In this document: positions 8,992 through 18,001 of the stretch, piece by piece
Numbering within the stretch: position 1 is the first letter of the stretch
Layout of the letters: each line of letters starts with the position of its first letter
Source: Rhodobiaceae bacterium UBA4490
GTDB taxonomy: Bacteria > Pseudomonadota > Alphaproteobacteria > Parvibaculales > Parvibaculaceae
Length of the DNA stretch: 64,000 nucleotides
Reading direction: 5' to 3'
Assembly: GCA_002389665.1 (NCBI GenBank)
Contig: DGNO01000001.1
Location: 521,564-585,563, forward strand
Made by a program: the position numbers and the translations under genes
The notes under the pieces: model-generated
What the model was told of the DNA's origin: nothing
Seen by the model: the letters and a program-made list of their open reading frames with translations, nothing else
The model's database searches: none

Positions 8992-11172
8992 ATGTCAACG
9001 CCGAGCCTTTCATCTCAGGTGATCTTCGGAGACCGCCGCCGCCCGGCAGGTGGCTCGGGAGAGGACACCGTCAATCCGTGGGACCTGCTGCGCGGCATCT
9101 GGGCCCGCAAGGCCGTTGTCGGCGGCACGGCGCTTGTCATTCTCCTCATCTCGTTTGCCTTCATCGCCACCGTCACACCGACTTACACGGCGGAAACTTT
9201 GCTGCGCATCGAGCCGCGCGCCGGCGAGATTTCCCGTTTCGACGATCTCTCCCCGCTTTCCTTGCCGGATCAGGGCGCGGTCGAAAGCGAAATCCAGGAA
9301 CTCATTTCCTATTCCATGATCGCAAGGCTGGTGAGCGAGACCGGCCTCGACAAGACGGCGGAATTCAATTCCTCCCTGCGCAAGGAAAACAGGCTCGGCA
9401 CGCTTTTCGGAGGCAGCGCAAAGAAGAAGGACAAGGTTTCTCTTTCTGAAATCGTGGATAAGGTGCAAGGGCGCCTGTCGATTTACCGCAAAGGCGAATC
9501 CCGGGTCATTTCGATCAATTTCACTTCTGAAGTGCCGGAACGGGCGGCCAGCGTCGCCAACCGGCTGGCCGAACTTTACATCCAAAAACAGATTGAGACC
9601 CGCCAGGCATTGCATAGCGAGGCCACGGGCTGGCTGCGCGAGCAGATCGAAACACTGCGCGGCGAAGTGCGAAAATCCGAGGCTGCCGCCGAACGCTTCC
9701 GCTCCAAACACGGGCTCTTCATGACGGGCGAGTCCTCGGACCGCGCAACGTTGCCCCAGCGCGAGCTTTCAGAGCTCACCAGTCAGCTGGTGCTCGCCGA
9801 AGCCACCTATTCCGAAGCGCAGGCGCGGCTCAGTCTCGCGCGCGATCTTGCCGCCGGTGAGCGCGACATCGATACGGTCGGCGAAGTTTTGAACAGCTCG
9901 CTTATCCAGAACCTGCGTCAGCAGGAAGTGCAGCTTCAAGCACAGATCGCGGAAATGTCCGCGACGTTGCTGCCCTCCCATCCGCGCATGCAGCAGGCCG
10001 AGGCCAATCTGAAAGATTTGCAGACGCAGATTTCCCAGGAAATCAGGAAAGTCAGCGCTGCGCTCGAAAACGAAGCGCAGATCGCCCGCTCCCGCGTTTC
10101 CACCATCAAGGCCAATCTGAACAAGCTGAAACGCCAGATGGGCGCACTCAACCAGAACGAGGTTGAATTGCGCGCGCTGGAACGGGAAGCTGCCGCCAAC
10201 CGGCAGCTGCTTGAGAGCTTTCTGACGCGCTATGAAGCGGCGTCTTCGAAAGCCGAGGCCGATGCCCGCGCCGCCGATGCCCGTATTGTCTCACTGGCCG
10301 AGCCGCCCTCGCAGCCCTCTTTCCCGCAAAAAGGCGCCCTTGGCGTTCTGGCTGTCGCAGCCTCTTTGATCGGCGGCATCGCCGCAGCCTTTGTGGTGCA
10401 GGTATTGGCGCCCGGCTTTTTGACGCCGGAGCAGCTTGAGCGCACGACGGGGACGCCTTTCCTCGGCATCGTGCCCGGCACCGGCAAGCGCACCCCGCTC
10501 GGCCAGCTCACCTCCAATCTCGTTTACCGCCCGCACACGCCATTCGCCGAAAGTCTGCGCAACCTGCTCAGCCATCTCATGACGGCCCGGGTCAATGGAC
10601 GCCCGGCCAAAAGCGTCACCGTCACCTCGTGCCTGCGCGGTGAAGGGCGCACGGCGCTGGCGCTCGGTCTTGCGCGTACCATCGCCCTTGGCGGGCGGCG
10701 GGTCATTCTGGTCGAAGCGGATCTTTTCACGCCTTCCGTTCACCGCGCGCTCGGCGACCAGGCGCGCTGGGGCCTCAGTGAAGTGCTGACGGGCCGCGCC
10801 TCCTTCGAGCAGGTCATTCACCGCGACACGATGACGGGCGCGCATATTCTGCAAGCCGGTACGCCGCTCACCAATCCCACGGCGGCGCTCGGCTCCGAAC
10901 GTATGATCTGGATCCTCCAGGCGCTTGCCCAAACCTATGACTATGTGATCGTTGACACGCCGGCATTGAGCGAGAGCGGTGACGGGCAGATTCTCTCCCG
11001 GCTGACCGATGTCACGATCCTGGCGGTACAATGGCGCCGCACAGGCCGTCTTGCCGTCACCCGCGCGGTCAAGCAGCTGGCCGCGGCCACGAGCCGCCGT
11101 GTCGGCACGGTGCTCACGCAGATGAGTGCCAAGGAATACCGCTCCCTGACGGGCGATGACGCCCGGGGCTAA
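8992..11172 (+). CDS. Wzc/ExoP-like chain-length determinant with degenerate tyrosine-kinase domain
   Basis: Inner-membrane polysaccharide co-polymerase of 726 residues. The Wzz domain starts at about 28 with a first membrane helix (about 41-62), a long periplasmic coiled coil (about 200-420), the PxxP-type PPSQPSFPQKGAL segment, and a second helix (about 448-470). A cytosolic P-loop domain follows (about 520-715). Its Walker A reads SCLRGEGRTA, with Arg553 where BY-kinases have the essential lysine. Walker A' reads VILVEADLFTP, with Glu575 in place of the first Asp. Walker B VIVDTP (Asp655) is intact. The C-terminus lacks a tyrosine cluster. The kinase is therefore probably weak or dead. A weak hairpin AAAGAG-CTT-CTCTTT plus T run overlaps the stop and may terminate transcription. 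Confidence 0.88.
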   Translation: MSTPSLSSQVIFGDRRRPAGGSGEDTVNPWDLLRGIWARKAVVGGTALVILLISFAFIATVTPTYTAETLLRIEPRAGEISRFDDLSPLSLPDQGAVESEIQELISYSMIARLVSETGLDKTAEFNSSLRKENRLGTLFGGSAKKKDKVSLSEIVDKVQGRLSIYRKGESRVISINFTSEVPERAASVANRLAELYIQKQIETRQALHSEATGWLREQIETLRGEVRKSEAAAERFRSKHGLFMTGESSDRATLPQRELSELTSQLVLAEATYSEAQARLSLARDLAAGERDIDTVGEVLNSSLIQNLRQQEVQLQAQIAEMSATLLPSHPRMQQAEANLKDLQTQISQEIRKVSAALENEAQIARSRVSTIKANLNKLKRQMGALNQNEVELRALEREAAANRQLLESFLTRYEAASSKAEADARAADARIVSLAEPPSQPSFPQKGALGVLAVAASLIGGIAAAFVVQVLAPGFLTPEQLERTTGTPFLGIVPGTGKRTPLGQLTSNLVYRPHTPFAESLRNLLSHLMTARVNGRPAKSVTVTSCLRGEGRTALALGLARTIALGGRRVILVEADLFTPSVHRALGDQARWGLSEVLTGRASFEQVIHRDTMTGAHILQAGTPLTNPTAALGSERMIWILQALAQTYDYVIVDTPALSESGDGQILSRLTDVTILAVQWRRTGRLAVTRAVKQLAAATSRRVGTVLTQMSAKEYRSLTGDDARG

Positions 11173-11211
11173 AGAGCTTCTCTTTTTTATGTCTCTCTAG
11201 AAACCGCGACC

Positions 11212-12588
11212 CTAGCGGGCGAAGACGAAAGCCCGTATGCCCAGCATCCGCCAGGCGGTTGCGCTGAGGATCAGCGTCAAAAGGATGCGCGAGACGGCAG
11301 TGGCTATAGCCGCGCCCAAAATGCCCCATTGCGGAATGAAGGCGATGTTGAGCACGAGGTTCGTGCTCGCCGCGATGCCGTAAGCAATGGTGGCATGCTT
11401 CTGATGGCCGGTCATGTTGAGCAGATAATCCACCGGGCCGCCTGCAGCGCGCACCAGCATGCCCGTGAGCAGTACCAGCAATGCAGGATACGCCGCGCCG
11501 AAATCACCCCCGAAAAGCCCGAGCAGGAACGGTCCCAGTACGACAAGACCGAGCACGACGCCGAGCGTCGGCCAGAAGATCATATGCGTAACGCGGGAAA
11601 GGAAGCGGCGCAGATCATCTTTATCGCCCGCGGCATGAAACTCGGCGATCTTCGGCGTTGCGAGCGCCATCACTGAAAAGAGCACGAAGCCGGCCAGGCT
11701 GTTGATGCGCACGCTCGCATAATAGATGCCGACGCTTTCCGGCGTCAGATAATGGCCGATCATCATCGTGTCCATATTCTCGATGACGAGCTCGAAGCCC
11801 TGGATCATCAGGAACGGCAAAGCGATCAACAGCCAGATGCGGGATTCGATAATCGGTTTCGGGCGCGGGAAATGCTTATGGAGTCGCCACTTTAAAATGA
11901 CGAATTGCCCGGTCGAGGCGGCGACCACGGCGCCGAACAGCGCCGCAACGGCGCTTATCCCTGTCGGGCTCATGCCGGAAAATTCCATCGTGCCGACGAT
12001 GAGAAGAATGCCGAGCGGGCGGAAAATATAATGCGGCATATAGGCGAGGTTCACCCAGCCATTGGCCCGCGCCATGCCGCCATGCACATCTGCCGAAGCT
12101 TGCACGGGTACGCATAAAAGCCCGATCGCAAAAGGCGCCACATAGTATGAATCGATAAGCGGCGTTCCGGCATAGAGGAAAAGCCAGCCAGCCCCCATCA
12201 GCAAAAGACCGAAGGAAAAGGCCATGCGCCGGCTGGCGACAAGCACACCGCGGATGCGCTCCCAGTCCGTTTTCGCCCGGTACTGCGCATGCAATTTCAT
12301 GATCGCGTCCGGCAGGCCTAGACCGGCAATAAACCCGAGCAGCGTCACCCAGACCCAGACATAAGCAAAGACGCCGTATTCGAAGACACCCATCCAGCGC
12401 GCGAGCAGCACCTGCGAGACGAGCGCCACAGCCGCGCCGCCCACACGAATGCCCATGGCGAAAAAGGCGCCCTTAGCGACGGCGCCAAGATCGGCGTCGC
12501 CCATAAACCGGCCCACAAGTCTGGTTAGAGCGTCCAGCAGTAACGCGCCCCCTTTATGATCGCCTATTTTGTCGCGGACTGATTGCAT
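11212..12588 (-). CDS. Polysaccharide flippase (Wzx/MATE-like, MOP superfamily)
   Basis: Polytopic inner-membrane protein of 458 residues with about 12-14 hydrophobic helices, predicted to flip undecaprenyl-linked repeat units across the inner membrane. The family feature GIRVGGAAVALVSQVLLARWM lies in the first helix, split here as GIRVGGAAVALV and SQVLLARWM. The start of the second half reads MIQGFELVIENMDTMMIGHY, an antiporter-like pattern of the family. It is convergent with the Wzc-like gene (39 bases between stops) and divergent from the deacetylase gene. Together with the transferase, polymerase and export genes it completes a Wzx/Wzy-type pathway. Confidence 0.85.
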   Translation of the reverse strand: MQSVRDKIGDHKGGALLLDALTRLVGRFMGDADLGAVAKGAFFAMGIRVGGAAVALVSQVLLARWMGVFEYGVFAYVWVWVTLLGFIAGLGLPDAIMKLHAQYRAKTDWERIRGVLVASRRMAFSFGLLLMGAGWLFLYAGTPLIDSYYVAPFAIGLLCVPVQASADVHGGMARANGWVNLAYMPHYIFRPLGILLIVGTMEFSGMSPTGISAVAALFGAVVAASTGQFVILKWRLHKHFPRPKPIIESRIWLLIALPFLMIQGFELVIENMDTMMIGHYLTPESVGIYYASVRINSLAGFVLFSVMALATPKIAEFHAAGDKDDLRRFLSRVTHMIFWPTLGVVLGLVVLGPFLLGLFGGDFGAAYPALLVLLTGMLVRAAGGPVDYLLNMTGHQKHATIAYGIAASTNLVLNIAFIPQWGILGAAIATAVSRILLTLILSATAWRMLGIRAFVFAR

Positions 12589-12780
12589 GGCCCCGAACTG
12601 TCTGAATATTCACGTTCAGAATGCATGCCCGGTACTTGATGAATGGTTAGCATTATGGACTGGCGTTCCCTTTTCCCACAGTCCATATCCCTAACGGAAA
12701 CGAAAGGTTTTATGAACAAAATTGAAGGGTTGATGAGGGAGAGTGAGATCGACGCGCAGTTTCAGGTCTGGAGGGAAAGC

Positions 12781-13824
12781 ATGAAGACGGCACTGCTGAA
12801 GCAGGCTCTTCACGCATTGAACTGGATAGGCGCCCCGTCCTGGGCGCCGGCAGCTCTGCGTGGAAACGGTGCCATATTCATGCTGCACCGTGTGCGGGCC
12901 GAACCCCTGCCGGAATTTGCCCCAAACCGCATTCTCGAAATCACACCTGACATGCTCGACCGCGTGCTGCACCGTGTGCGCGATCTCGATTATGACATTG
13001 TTACGCTGGATGAAGCGGTACACCGGCTGCGCCATGGCGCAAAACGGCGTTTTGCCGTTTTCACATTCGACGATGGTTACAAAGATAACCTGACACAAGC
13101 ACTTCCCGTATTCGAAAAACACGATGCGCCCATGACGATCTATGTCTCCGCCGGGATGCCGGACGGCACAATGGAAATCTGGTGGGTGGCGCTCGAGGAA
13201 ATCATCCGCAAGGCGGATCATCTTGAAGCCGAGATTGGCGGACGCCACGTTTCCATGCCCGCAAAGACCGCCCGGCAGATGGACCTGGCCTTTGCGCGGC
13301 TATACTGGCCGCTGCGCGCCATGGATGAAGACGCGCTGCGCGCGGCCATCCGGCAGCTTGCCGCTCAGCATGGTATCTCAATTCCCAAAATCACCGAAGA
13401 AAGCGCCCTGAGCTGGGACGATGTAAAAACGCTGCACGCCCATCCGCTCGTGACCATCGGCAGCCACACAGTGGACCATTTTGCGCTCTGCAAAGTCAGT
13501 GAAGAACGCGCCCGCATGGAAATGAAACGTGGCGCGGAAGCAATTGCCGGCCATATCGGCGAAACGCCCCGGCACTTCGCGTATCCCTTTGGCGATGCGA
13601 GCTCGGCCGGTGAGCGCGAATTCCGCCTTGCCCGGGAGCTGGGTTTTGAAACCGCCACAACGACACGCAAGGGGCTGATTTTCGAGCATCACCAGGAGTA
13701 CATGACGGCCCTGCCGCGCATCTCGCTGAATGGCGACTATCAGGATATCCGGCTAATCGATGTGCTGATGAGCGGTGTGCCGTTCCCCTTCGGCCGCCTT
13801 ATTCCCTCGCTCGGTGTTGCCTGA
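12781..13824 (+). CDS. Polysaccharide deacetylase family protein (NodB-like, CE4)
   Basis: Predicted metal-dependent deacetylase of N- or O-acetylated sugars. The NodB homology domain contains TFDDGYKDN (catalytic and metal Asp pair), the metal-binding motif SHTVDHF and the downstream RHFAYPFGD. I place the start at the ATG at 12781, preceded by the strong ribosome site GGAGGGA four bases upstream, giving 347 residues; an upstream ATG at 12643 would add 46 residues with no comparable site. No signal peptide is obvious, so the enzyme may act on lipid-linked intermediates at the inner membrane; this is inference. It diverges from the flippase and probably belongs to the exopolysaccharide locus. 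Confidence 0.87.
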   Translation: MKTALLKQALHALNWIGAPSWAPAALRGNGAIFMLHRVRAEPLPEFAPNRILEITPDMLDRVLHRVRDLDYDIVTLDEAVHRLRHGAKRRFAVFTFDDGYKDNLTQALPVFEKHDAPMTIYVSAGMPDGTMEIWWVALEEIIRKADHLEAEIGGRHVSMPAKTARQMDLAFARLYWPLRAMDEDALRAAIRQLAAQHGISIPKITEESALSWDDVKTLHAHPLVTIGSHTVDHFALCKVSEERARMEMKRGAEAIAGHIGETPRHFAYPFGDASSAGEREFRLARELGFETATTTRKGLIFEHHQEYMTALPRISLNGDYQDIRLIDVLMSGVPFPFGRLIPSLGVA

Positions 13825-13827
13825 GGC

Positions 13828-14082
13828 TTATTCGGCCGGGCCCGCGGCTTGTTTTTTCCGCTGCCGGCGGCGGCCCCACCAAACCTCCAGCTTGCGGCGC
13901 TGGCGCCGGATCGGAGCAAAATCCACCGAGAGAATCACCAGCCCGAGCGGCACCATCCAGAAGCCTAGAACGGGCAAAAACCCGAATATGCCGCCCACCA
14001 CCAGCACAAGCCCAAGGGGCAGCCTGATAAAGGGGGAACCCGGCAGCGGATACCGCCGCCCATTGATGGTTACATGCGCCAT
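13828..14082 (-). CDS. Small two-helix membrane protein, function unknown
   Basis: I recognise a small alphaproteobacterial membrane-protein type but no assigned function. From the ATG at 14080-14082 it has 84 residues: a short beta-like N-terminus (HVTINGRRYPLPGSP), one or two hydrophobic segments (LGLVLVVGGIFGFLPVLGFW and MVPLGLVILSVDF), and a basic tail rich in Arg, Lys and Trp (IRRQRRKLEVWWGRRRQR). An upstream in-frame TTG at 14139 would add 19 residues without family-like character. Its stop is three bases from the stop of the convergent deacetylase gene. Confidence 0.6.
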   Translation of the reverse strand: MAHVTINGRRYPLPGSPFIRLPLGLVLVVGGIFGFLPVLGFWMVPLGLVILSVDFAPIRRQRRKLEVWWGRRRQRKKQAAGPAE

Positions 14083-14242
14083 TATCGCAGCATAATCCCT
14101 GTTTTGAGCCTGGCCATTAAGTCCCCGGAAAATATTCAACAGATATGATCATCTGGGTGGAAAAAACAGACGAAAGAGGGCTAGCATTGCCCGGAATCCT
14201 TTGATATATGCAACCTCCATCGGCGCAAACACGCCGATCTGA

Positions 14243-14318
14243 TCCCCGGTAGCTCAGTTGGTAGAGCAATCGGCTGTTAACCGATCGGTCGCTGGTTCGA
14301 GTCCGGCCCGGGGAGCCA
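14243..14318 (+). tRNA. tRNA-Asn (GTT)
   Basis: A 76-base cloverleaf. Acceptor TCCCCGG (14243-14249) pairs with CCGGGGA (14308-14314), followed by discriminator G and encoded CCA. The anticodon loop within CGGCTGTTAACCG gives GTT. The D arm GCTCAGTTGGTAGAGC and T arm GCTGGTTCGAGTCCGGC are normal. Confidence 0.96.
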
Positions 14319-14323
14319 ATTCA

Positions 14324-14360
14324 AACCGGTCCTGCTTTATGGCAGGGCCGGTTTTGTTTT
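14324..14360 (+). terminator. Rho-independent terminator after tRNA-Asn
   Basis: AACCGGTCCTGC (14324-14335) pairs with GCAGGGCCGGTT (14342-14353) in a 12-base-pair stem with one G-T wobble and a six-base loop, followed by TTGTTTT. It sits six bases after the tRNA CCA end. Confidence 0.85.
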
Positions 14361-14381
14361 GCCGGAACCCTATTGAGAGCC

Positions 14382-16241
14382 CTATTCCGCAGCCTCGGTA
14401 TTTTGGGTGTTCAAATCGAGCCCGATGAAGCCGCCGGATTGCCGCTTCCAAAGGTCGGCATAAAGCCCGCCGCGCTCCAGCAATTCCTCATGGGTGCCGG
14501 TTTCCGCAATCCGCCCATCATCCATGACAACCAATCGGTCGAGCACCGCAATGGTCGAAAGCCGGTGGGCAATGGCGATCACGGTCTTGCCTTCCATCAG
14601 GCTGTAAAGTTGCTCCTGGATCGCGGCCTCGACCTCCGAATCGAGGGCGGAGGTTGCCTCATCCAAAATGAGGATCGGCGCGTTCTTGAGCAGCACCCGG
14701 GCGATGGCAATGCGCTGGCGCTGCCCCCCGGAAAGTTTCACCCCGCGCTCGCCAGCATGGGCCTCAAGCCCCCGCCGTCCCTGCTCATCTTCAAGCTGGC
14801 CGATAAAGCCGTCCGCCTGCGCCTGGCAGATGGCAGCCTCTACTTCCGCCTCCGTCGCATCCGGTTTGCCGTAGCAGATATTGTCGCGGATCGAGCGGTG
14901 CAGCAGCGAGGTATCCTGCGTCACCATACCGATTTTTCGGCGGAGCGATTCCTGCGTGACCTTGGAAATATCCTGCCCGTCGATGAGGATGCGCCCGCCT
15001 TCCAGATCGTGAAAACGCAGCAGTAAATTGACGAGGGTGGACTTGCCCGCGCCCGAGCGCCCGACGATGCCGACTTTCTCTCCCGGGTGAATGGTGAGGG
15101 AAAGATCGTCGATCACCTTCACGCCCTGACCGTAATTGAAGCGGATATGATCGAATTCGATTTGTCCCTCGTGCACCTCCAGCGAACGCGCGTCCGGCGC
15201 ATCCTTGACGGTCTGGGACTGTGCGATGGTGTTCATACCGTCCTGCACGGTGCCGACATTCTCGAAAAGCCCTGCCACTTCCCATAGGAACCAGTCCGAC
15301 ATCGCCCGGATGCGCATGATCAGCGCAATGGCAACGGCAATTGAGCCGAGAGAAATCGCCGAGATATACCAGGCATAAATCGCCACGCCGCCGATGCCGG
15401 CAAGCAGGAAAGAGTTCAGCGTCTGCAAGGACACGGTGAGCTGCGTGACGAGGCGCATTTGCGGATGCACCGTGCCCATGAATTCCTGCATCGCGCCGCG
15501 CGCATAATCCTGTTCGCGCTGGGTATGAGCAAAGAGCTTTACCGTTTGCACATTCGTGTAGCTATCCACCACACGGCCCGTCATATGGGCCCGCGCATCG
15601 GCCTGCGCCATGGAAACGCGCTGCAGGCGCGGCACAAAATGGATGAGCAGGCCTATATATCCCGCGAGCCAAAGCATGAGCGGCACAAGCAGCCAAAGGT
15701 CGGCCTGACCCATCAGCACCACGGCGCCGGTGAAATAGACGCTGACATAGACGAAGACGTCGACCATCTTCATCACCGTCTCGCGGATGGCGAGCGAGGT
15801 CTGCATCACCTTTTGCGAAATGCGCCCGGCAAACTCGTTCTGGAAGAAACTCATGCTTTGCTGCAGCACATGGCGGTGCATGAGCCAGCGCCCGATCATG
15901 GGGTAATTGCCGAAGACCGTCTGATGCGTGAACAGCGACTGCAGCACGATGAGTACCGGGAAGCCGATGACGATCAACGCGCCCATGCCCGCAAGCTCCC
16001 AGCCATATTCGGCAAAGAAGGTCGCCCGGTCCGCCTCACCCAGCCAGTCGACCAGTGTGCCCATATAATTGAGAAAGACGACTTCGAGCGCCGAGAGCAG
16101 CGCTGTCAGCAGCCCCGTCACCAGAAGCCAGGGCAAGATCGGGCGCGAATAATGCAGGATAAAAGCGCCGAGCTTGCGCGGCGGCACTTCAGGCTCGGCT
16201 GCCGGAAAAGGGTCGACGAGATTTTCGAAGAAACGGAACAT
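14382..16241 (-). CDS. ABC exporter, fused permease and ATPase (type IV/ABCB-like)
   Basis: Half-transporter expected to work as a homodimer at the inner membrane. Six membrane helices (about 30-320) are followed by a nucleotide-binding domain (about 350-600) with Walker A VGRSGAGKST, Q-loop VTQDTSLL, signature LSGGQRQR, Walker B ILILDEATSALD and H-loop AIAHRLST. The substrate is unknown; lipid, lipid-linked sugar or drug export are the family options. I prefer the ATG at 16239-16241 (MFRFFENLVDPF), with AGG seven bases upstream, over an ATG 18 codons earlier. It stands alone, followed by the tRNA-Asn terminator region on the other strand. Confidence 0.9.
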   Translation of the reverse strand: MFRFFENLVDPFPAAEPEVPPRKLGAFILHYSRPILPWLLVTGLLTALLSALEVVFLNYMGTLVDWLGEADRATFFAEYGWELAGMGALIVIGFPVLIVLQSLFTHQTVFGNYPMIGRWLMHRHVLQQSMSFFQNEFAGRISQKVMQTSLAIRETVMKMVDVFVYVSVYFTGAVVLMGQADLWLLVPLMLWLAGYIGLLIHFVPRLQRVSMAQADARAHMTGRVVDSYTNVQTVKLFAHTQREQDYARGAMQEFMGTVHPQMRLVTQLTVSLQTLNSFLLAGIGGVAIYAWYISAISLGSIAVAIALIMRIRAMSDWFLWEVAGLFENVGTVQDGMNTIAQSQTVKDAPDARSLEVHEGQIEFDHIRFNYGQGVKVIDDLSLTIHPGEKVGIVGRSGAGKSTLVNLLLRFHDLEGGRILIDGQDISKVTQESLRRKIGMVTQDTSLLHRSIRDNICYGKPDATEAEVEAAICQAQADGFIGQLEDEQGRRGLEAHAGERGVKLSGGQRQRIAIARVLLKNAPILILDEATSALDSEVEAAIQEQLYSLMEGKTVIAIAHRLSTIAVLDRLVVMDDGRIAETGTHEELLERGGLYADLWKRQSGGFIGLDLNTQNTEAAE

Positions 16242-16346
16242 CAGGACCTGCAATCGATGGCACATGAAACCGGCCCGCAGGTCCGGAGCCTTCATATAGT
16301 GGCCGTTTCAGCCATCTTAAAGCCGGAAAAACAGCTTCTCAGGTGA

Positions 16347-17747
16347 TTAAATATCACTGGTATTGGGAAAAATAATCCGGATTTTCGTGCCAGGCCGCTC
16401 GTTCGATGCCTCATCCAGTTCCAGCCACTCCACGTCGCCGCCAAGTGCCGCCGATAGCCGGTCCACAATGCGGGTGCCAAGCCCCCCGCGCCCGCCTTTA
16501 TAGGCATCGCTGCGGATGCCGATGCCATTGTCTTCCACAATGAGCGACAGCGTATCGCCCAAATGCTCCTGGGTCAGGCGAACCTGGATGGAGCCTCTCA
16601 TGCCATCCGGGAAAGCATATTTGAGCGAGTTCGTTACAAGCTCCGTAACGATCACGCCAAGCGTCACGGCATCCTTGGAAAGGATCTGAATGTCTTCGGC
16701 GTTGCAGTCGATGGAAAGCGCGCCGCGGGCGGTCAGATTGGTTTTCAGATCATCCACGATCGAGCAAAGGAAGGTATGGGCATCGACGCTCTCGCCCTCT
16801 TCCGTCAGGCGGAGGCGGCGCTGGGCGGAGGCAATGGCCAGTACACGCTCGCGTGCCCGGCGCAGCGCAACCGCCGCTTCATCGTTTTCCGTCTGATTGG
16901 CCTGCAACCCGAGGAACGACGCGACCAGCTGCAGTGAATTGCCCACCCGGTGATGCAGGTCCCGCAAGAGCGATTCCGCGCGCATGAACTCGGTCTCGAG
17001 TTTGAGCTTCGCCGCTTCAAGGTCGGAGGTGCGTTCGCTAACACGCCGTTCCAGTTCCATATTGATTTCCGAAAGTGCCGCCCGGCTTTCCTGCTCTGAA
17101 AGGAAACGGCTGCGGGCGACGAAAGCAGCGGCCACCGAGGAAATAGCGGTGAGCAATAGCGCAGTGAAAATCGTCACGATCAGCCAGAAACTGTTCGTGT
17201 CATAGACAAGCTGACGCTCGCGCAGGAGCCGGTCTTCCTCCGCGATAATGCGGGAAATTTCGGTGCGGATATTGTCCAGCGTTTCCTTGCCGTGGTCTTT
17301 TTTGACAAGCGCCGTCGCCGCGCCGTAATTGCCCGACAGACCGAGCTGCACCGTCTCGCGCAATTCCTGCAGTTTGATTTCCATCTGCCGGTCGAGCACG
17401 TCGAGCCGCACCTGGTGGATGGGATTATCCTGGGTCAGTTCCTTAAGCTGCTTTTGCGCTTCATCGACGGCAGCAAGCGCGTTCGCATAAGGCTGCAGAT
17501 ATTTGCGTTCCCGCGTGACGAGAAACCCGCTGCGGCCGGTCTCCGCATCCTGCAGGATGCCGAAGAGACGGCGGGCTGCATTTTGGATTTCAATCGTGCG
17601 CTGCACATCCCGGCCCGCATCGCGCCCTTCGATGGCAAGATAAGAGGCAAGCGCGCCCGTCACCAAAAGAAGGACAAGCCCGAGGCCCAAAAACAGGGCG
17701 ACCATGTCAACCGCGTGGCCATTGATCCTGAAATAACGAAAGGGCAT
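16347..17747 (-). CDS. CHASE3-domain sensor histidine kinase (HisKA_2/HWE type)
   Basis: Membrane sensor kinase of 466 residues. A first helix (about 13-38) and second helix (about 185-211) enclose a CHASE3 domain with the family stretch ETGRSGFLVTRE. A coiled coil follows, then a HisKA_2 dimerisation region with the phosphoacceptor in LHHRVGNSLQL (His265/266). The ATPase domain has VTELVTNSLKYAF (N box), EDNGIGI (G1) and GGLGTRIV (G2). Kinases of this family feed the PhyR general-stress pathway in alphaproteobacteria, and the phyR gene lies on the same strand two genes upstream. I infer it is a PhyR kinase. The signal sensed is unknown. Confidence 0.87.
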   Translation of the reverse strand: MPFRYFRINGHAVDMVALFLGLGLVLLLVTGALASYLAIEGRDAGRDVQRTIEIQNAARRLFGILQDAETGRSGFLVTRERKYLQPYANALAAVDEAQKQLKELTQDNPIHQVRLDVLDRQMEIKLQELRETVQLGLSGNYGAATALVKKDHGKETLDNIRTEISRIIAEEDRLLRERQLVYDTNSFWLIVTIFTALLLTAISSVAAAFVARSRFLSEQESRAALSEINMELERRVSERTSDLEAAKLKLETEFMRAESLLRDLHHRVGNSLQLVASFLGLQANQTENDEAAVALRRARERVLAIASAQRRLRLTEEGESVDAHTFLCSIVDDLKTNLTARGALSIDCNAEDIQILSKDAVTLGVIVTELVTNSLKYAFPDGMRGSIQVRLTQEHLGDTLSLIVEDNGIGIRSDAYKGGRGGLGTRIVDRLSAALGGDVEWLELDEASNERPGTKIRIIFPNTSDI

Positions 17748-17800
17748 GAAACCTTCTTTATGTTGTTGTGCCCCGGCGCGCTTGTCAGCTCACCAGCCCG

Positions 17801-17989
17801 TTAGTCCCGCTCGTCCTTCTTGCCTTCCGGCGTTCCCGTTTCCTGCCTCCAGCGCTGCAGGCTTTGTTCCAACAAAATGCGCACAGCCTCGGAACGCGAG
17901 GGCACACGGTTGCCATAGCGGTAATCGTCGATCTCTTCCAACTCGGAATCCGTCAGCAAAAGCTGAAGTTTGACTACCCTCTTTTCCAA
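17801..17989 (-). CDS. Small ribbon-helix-helix-like protein between phyR and the kinase
   Basis: A 62-residue protein whose N-terminus KLQLLLTDSELEEIDDYR followed by SRSEAVRILLEQSL matches the beta-alpha-alpha pattern of CopG/Arc-type ribbon-helix-helix DNA-binding proteins. The start is a TTG at 17987-17989 preceded by GGGGGAG with six-base spacing, a strong ribosome site. It begins 12 bases after the phyR stop and so is almost certainly co-transcribed. In many alphaproteobacteria this locus holds nepR, the anti-sigma factor bound by PhyR, but nothing here resembles NepR. Function is unknown; autoregulation of the operon is one possibility. Confidence 0.68.
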   Translation of the reverse strand: MEKRVVKLQLLLTDSELEEIDDYRYGNRVPSRSEAVRILLEQSLQRWRQETGTPEGKKDERD

Positions 17990-18001
17990 CCGAAGCTCCC
18001 C

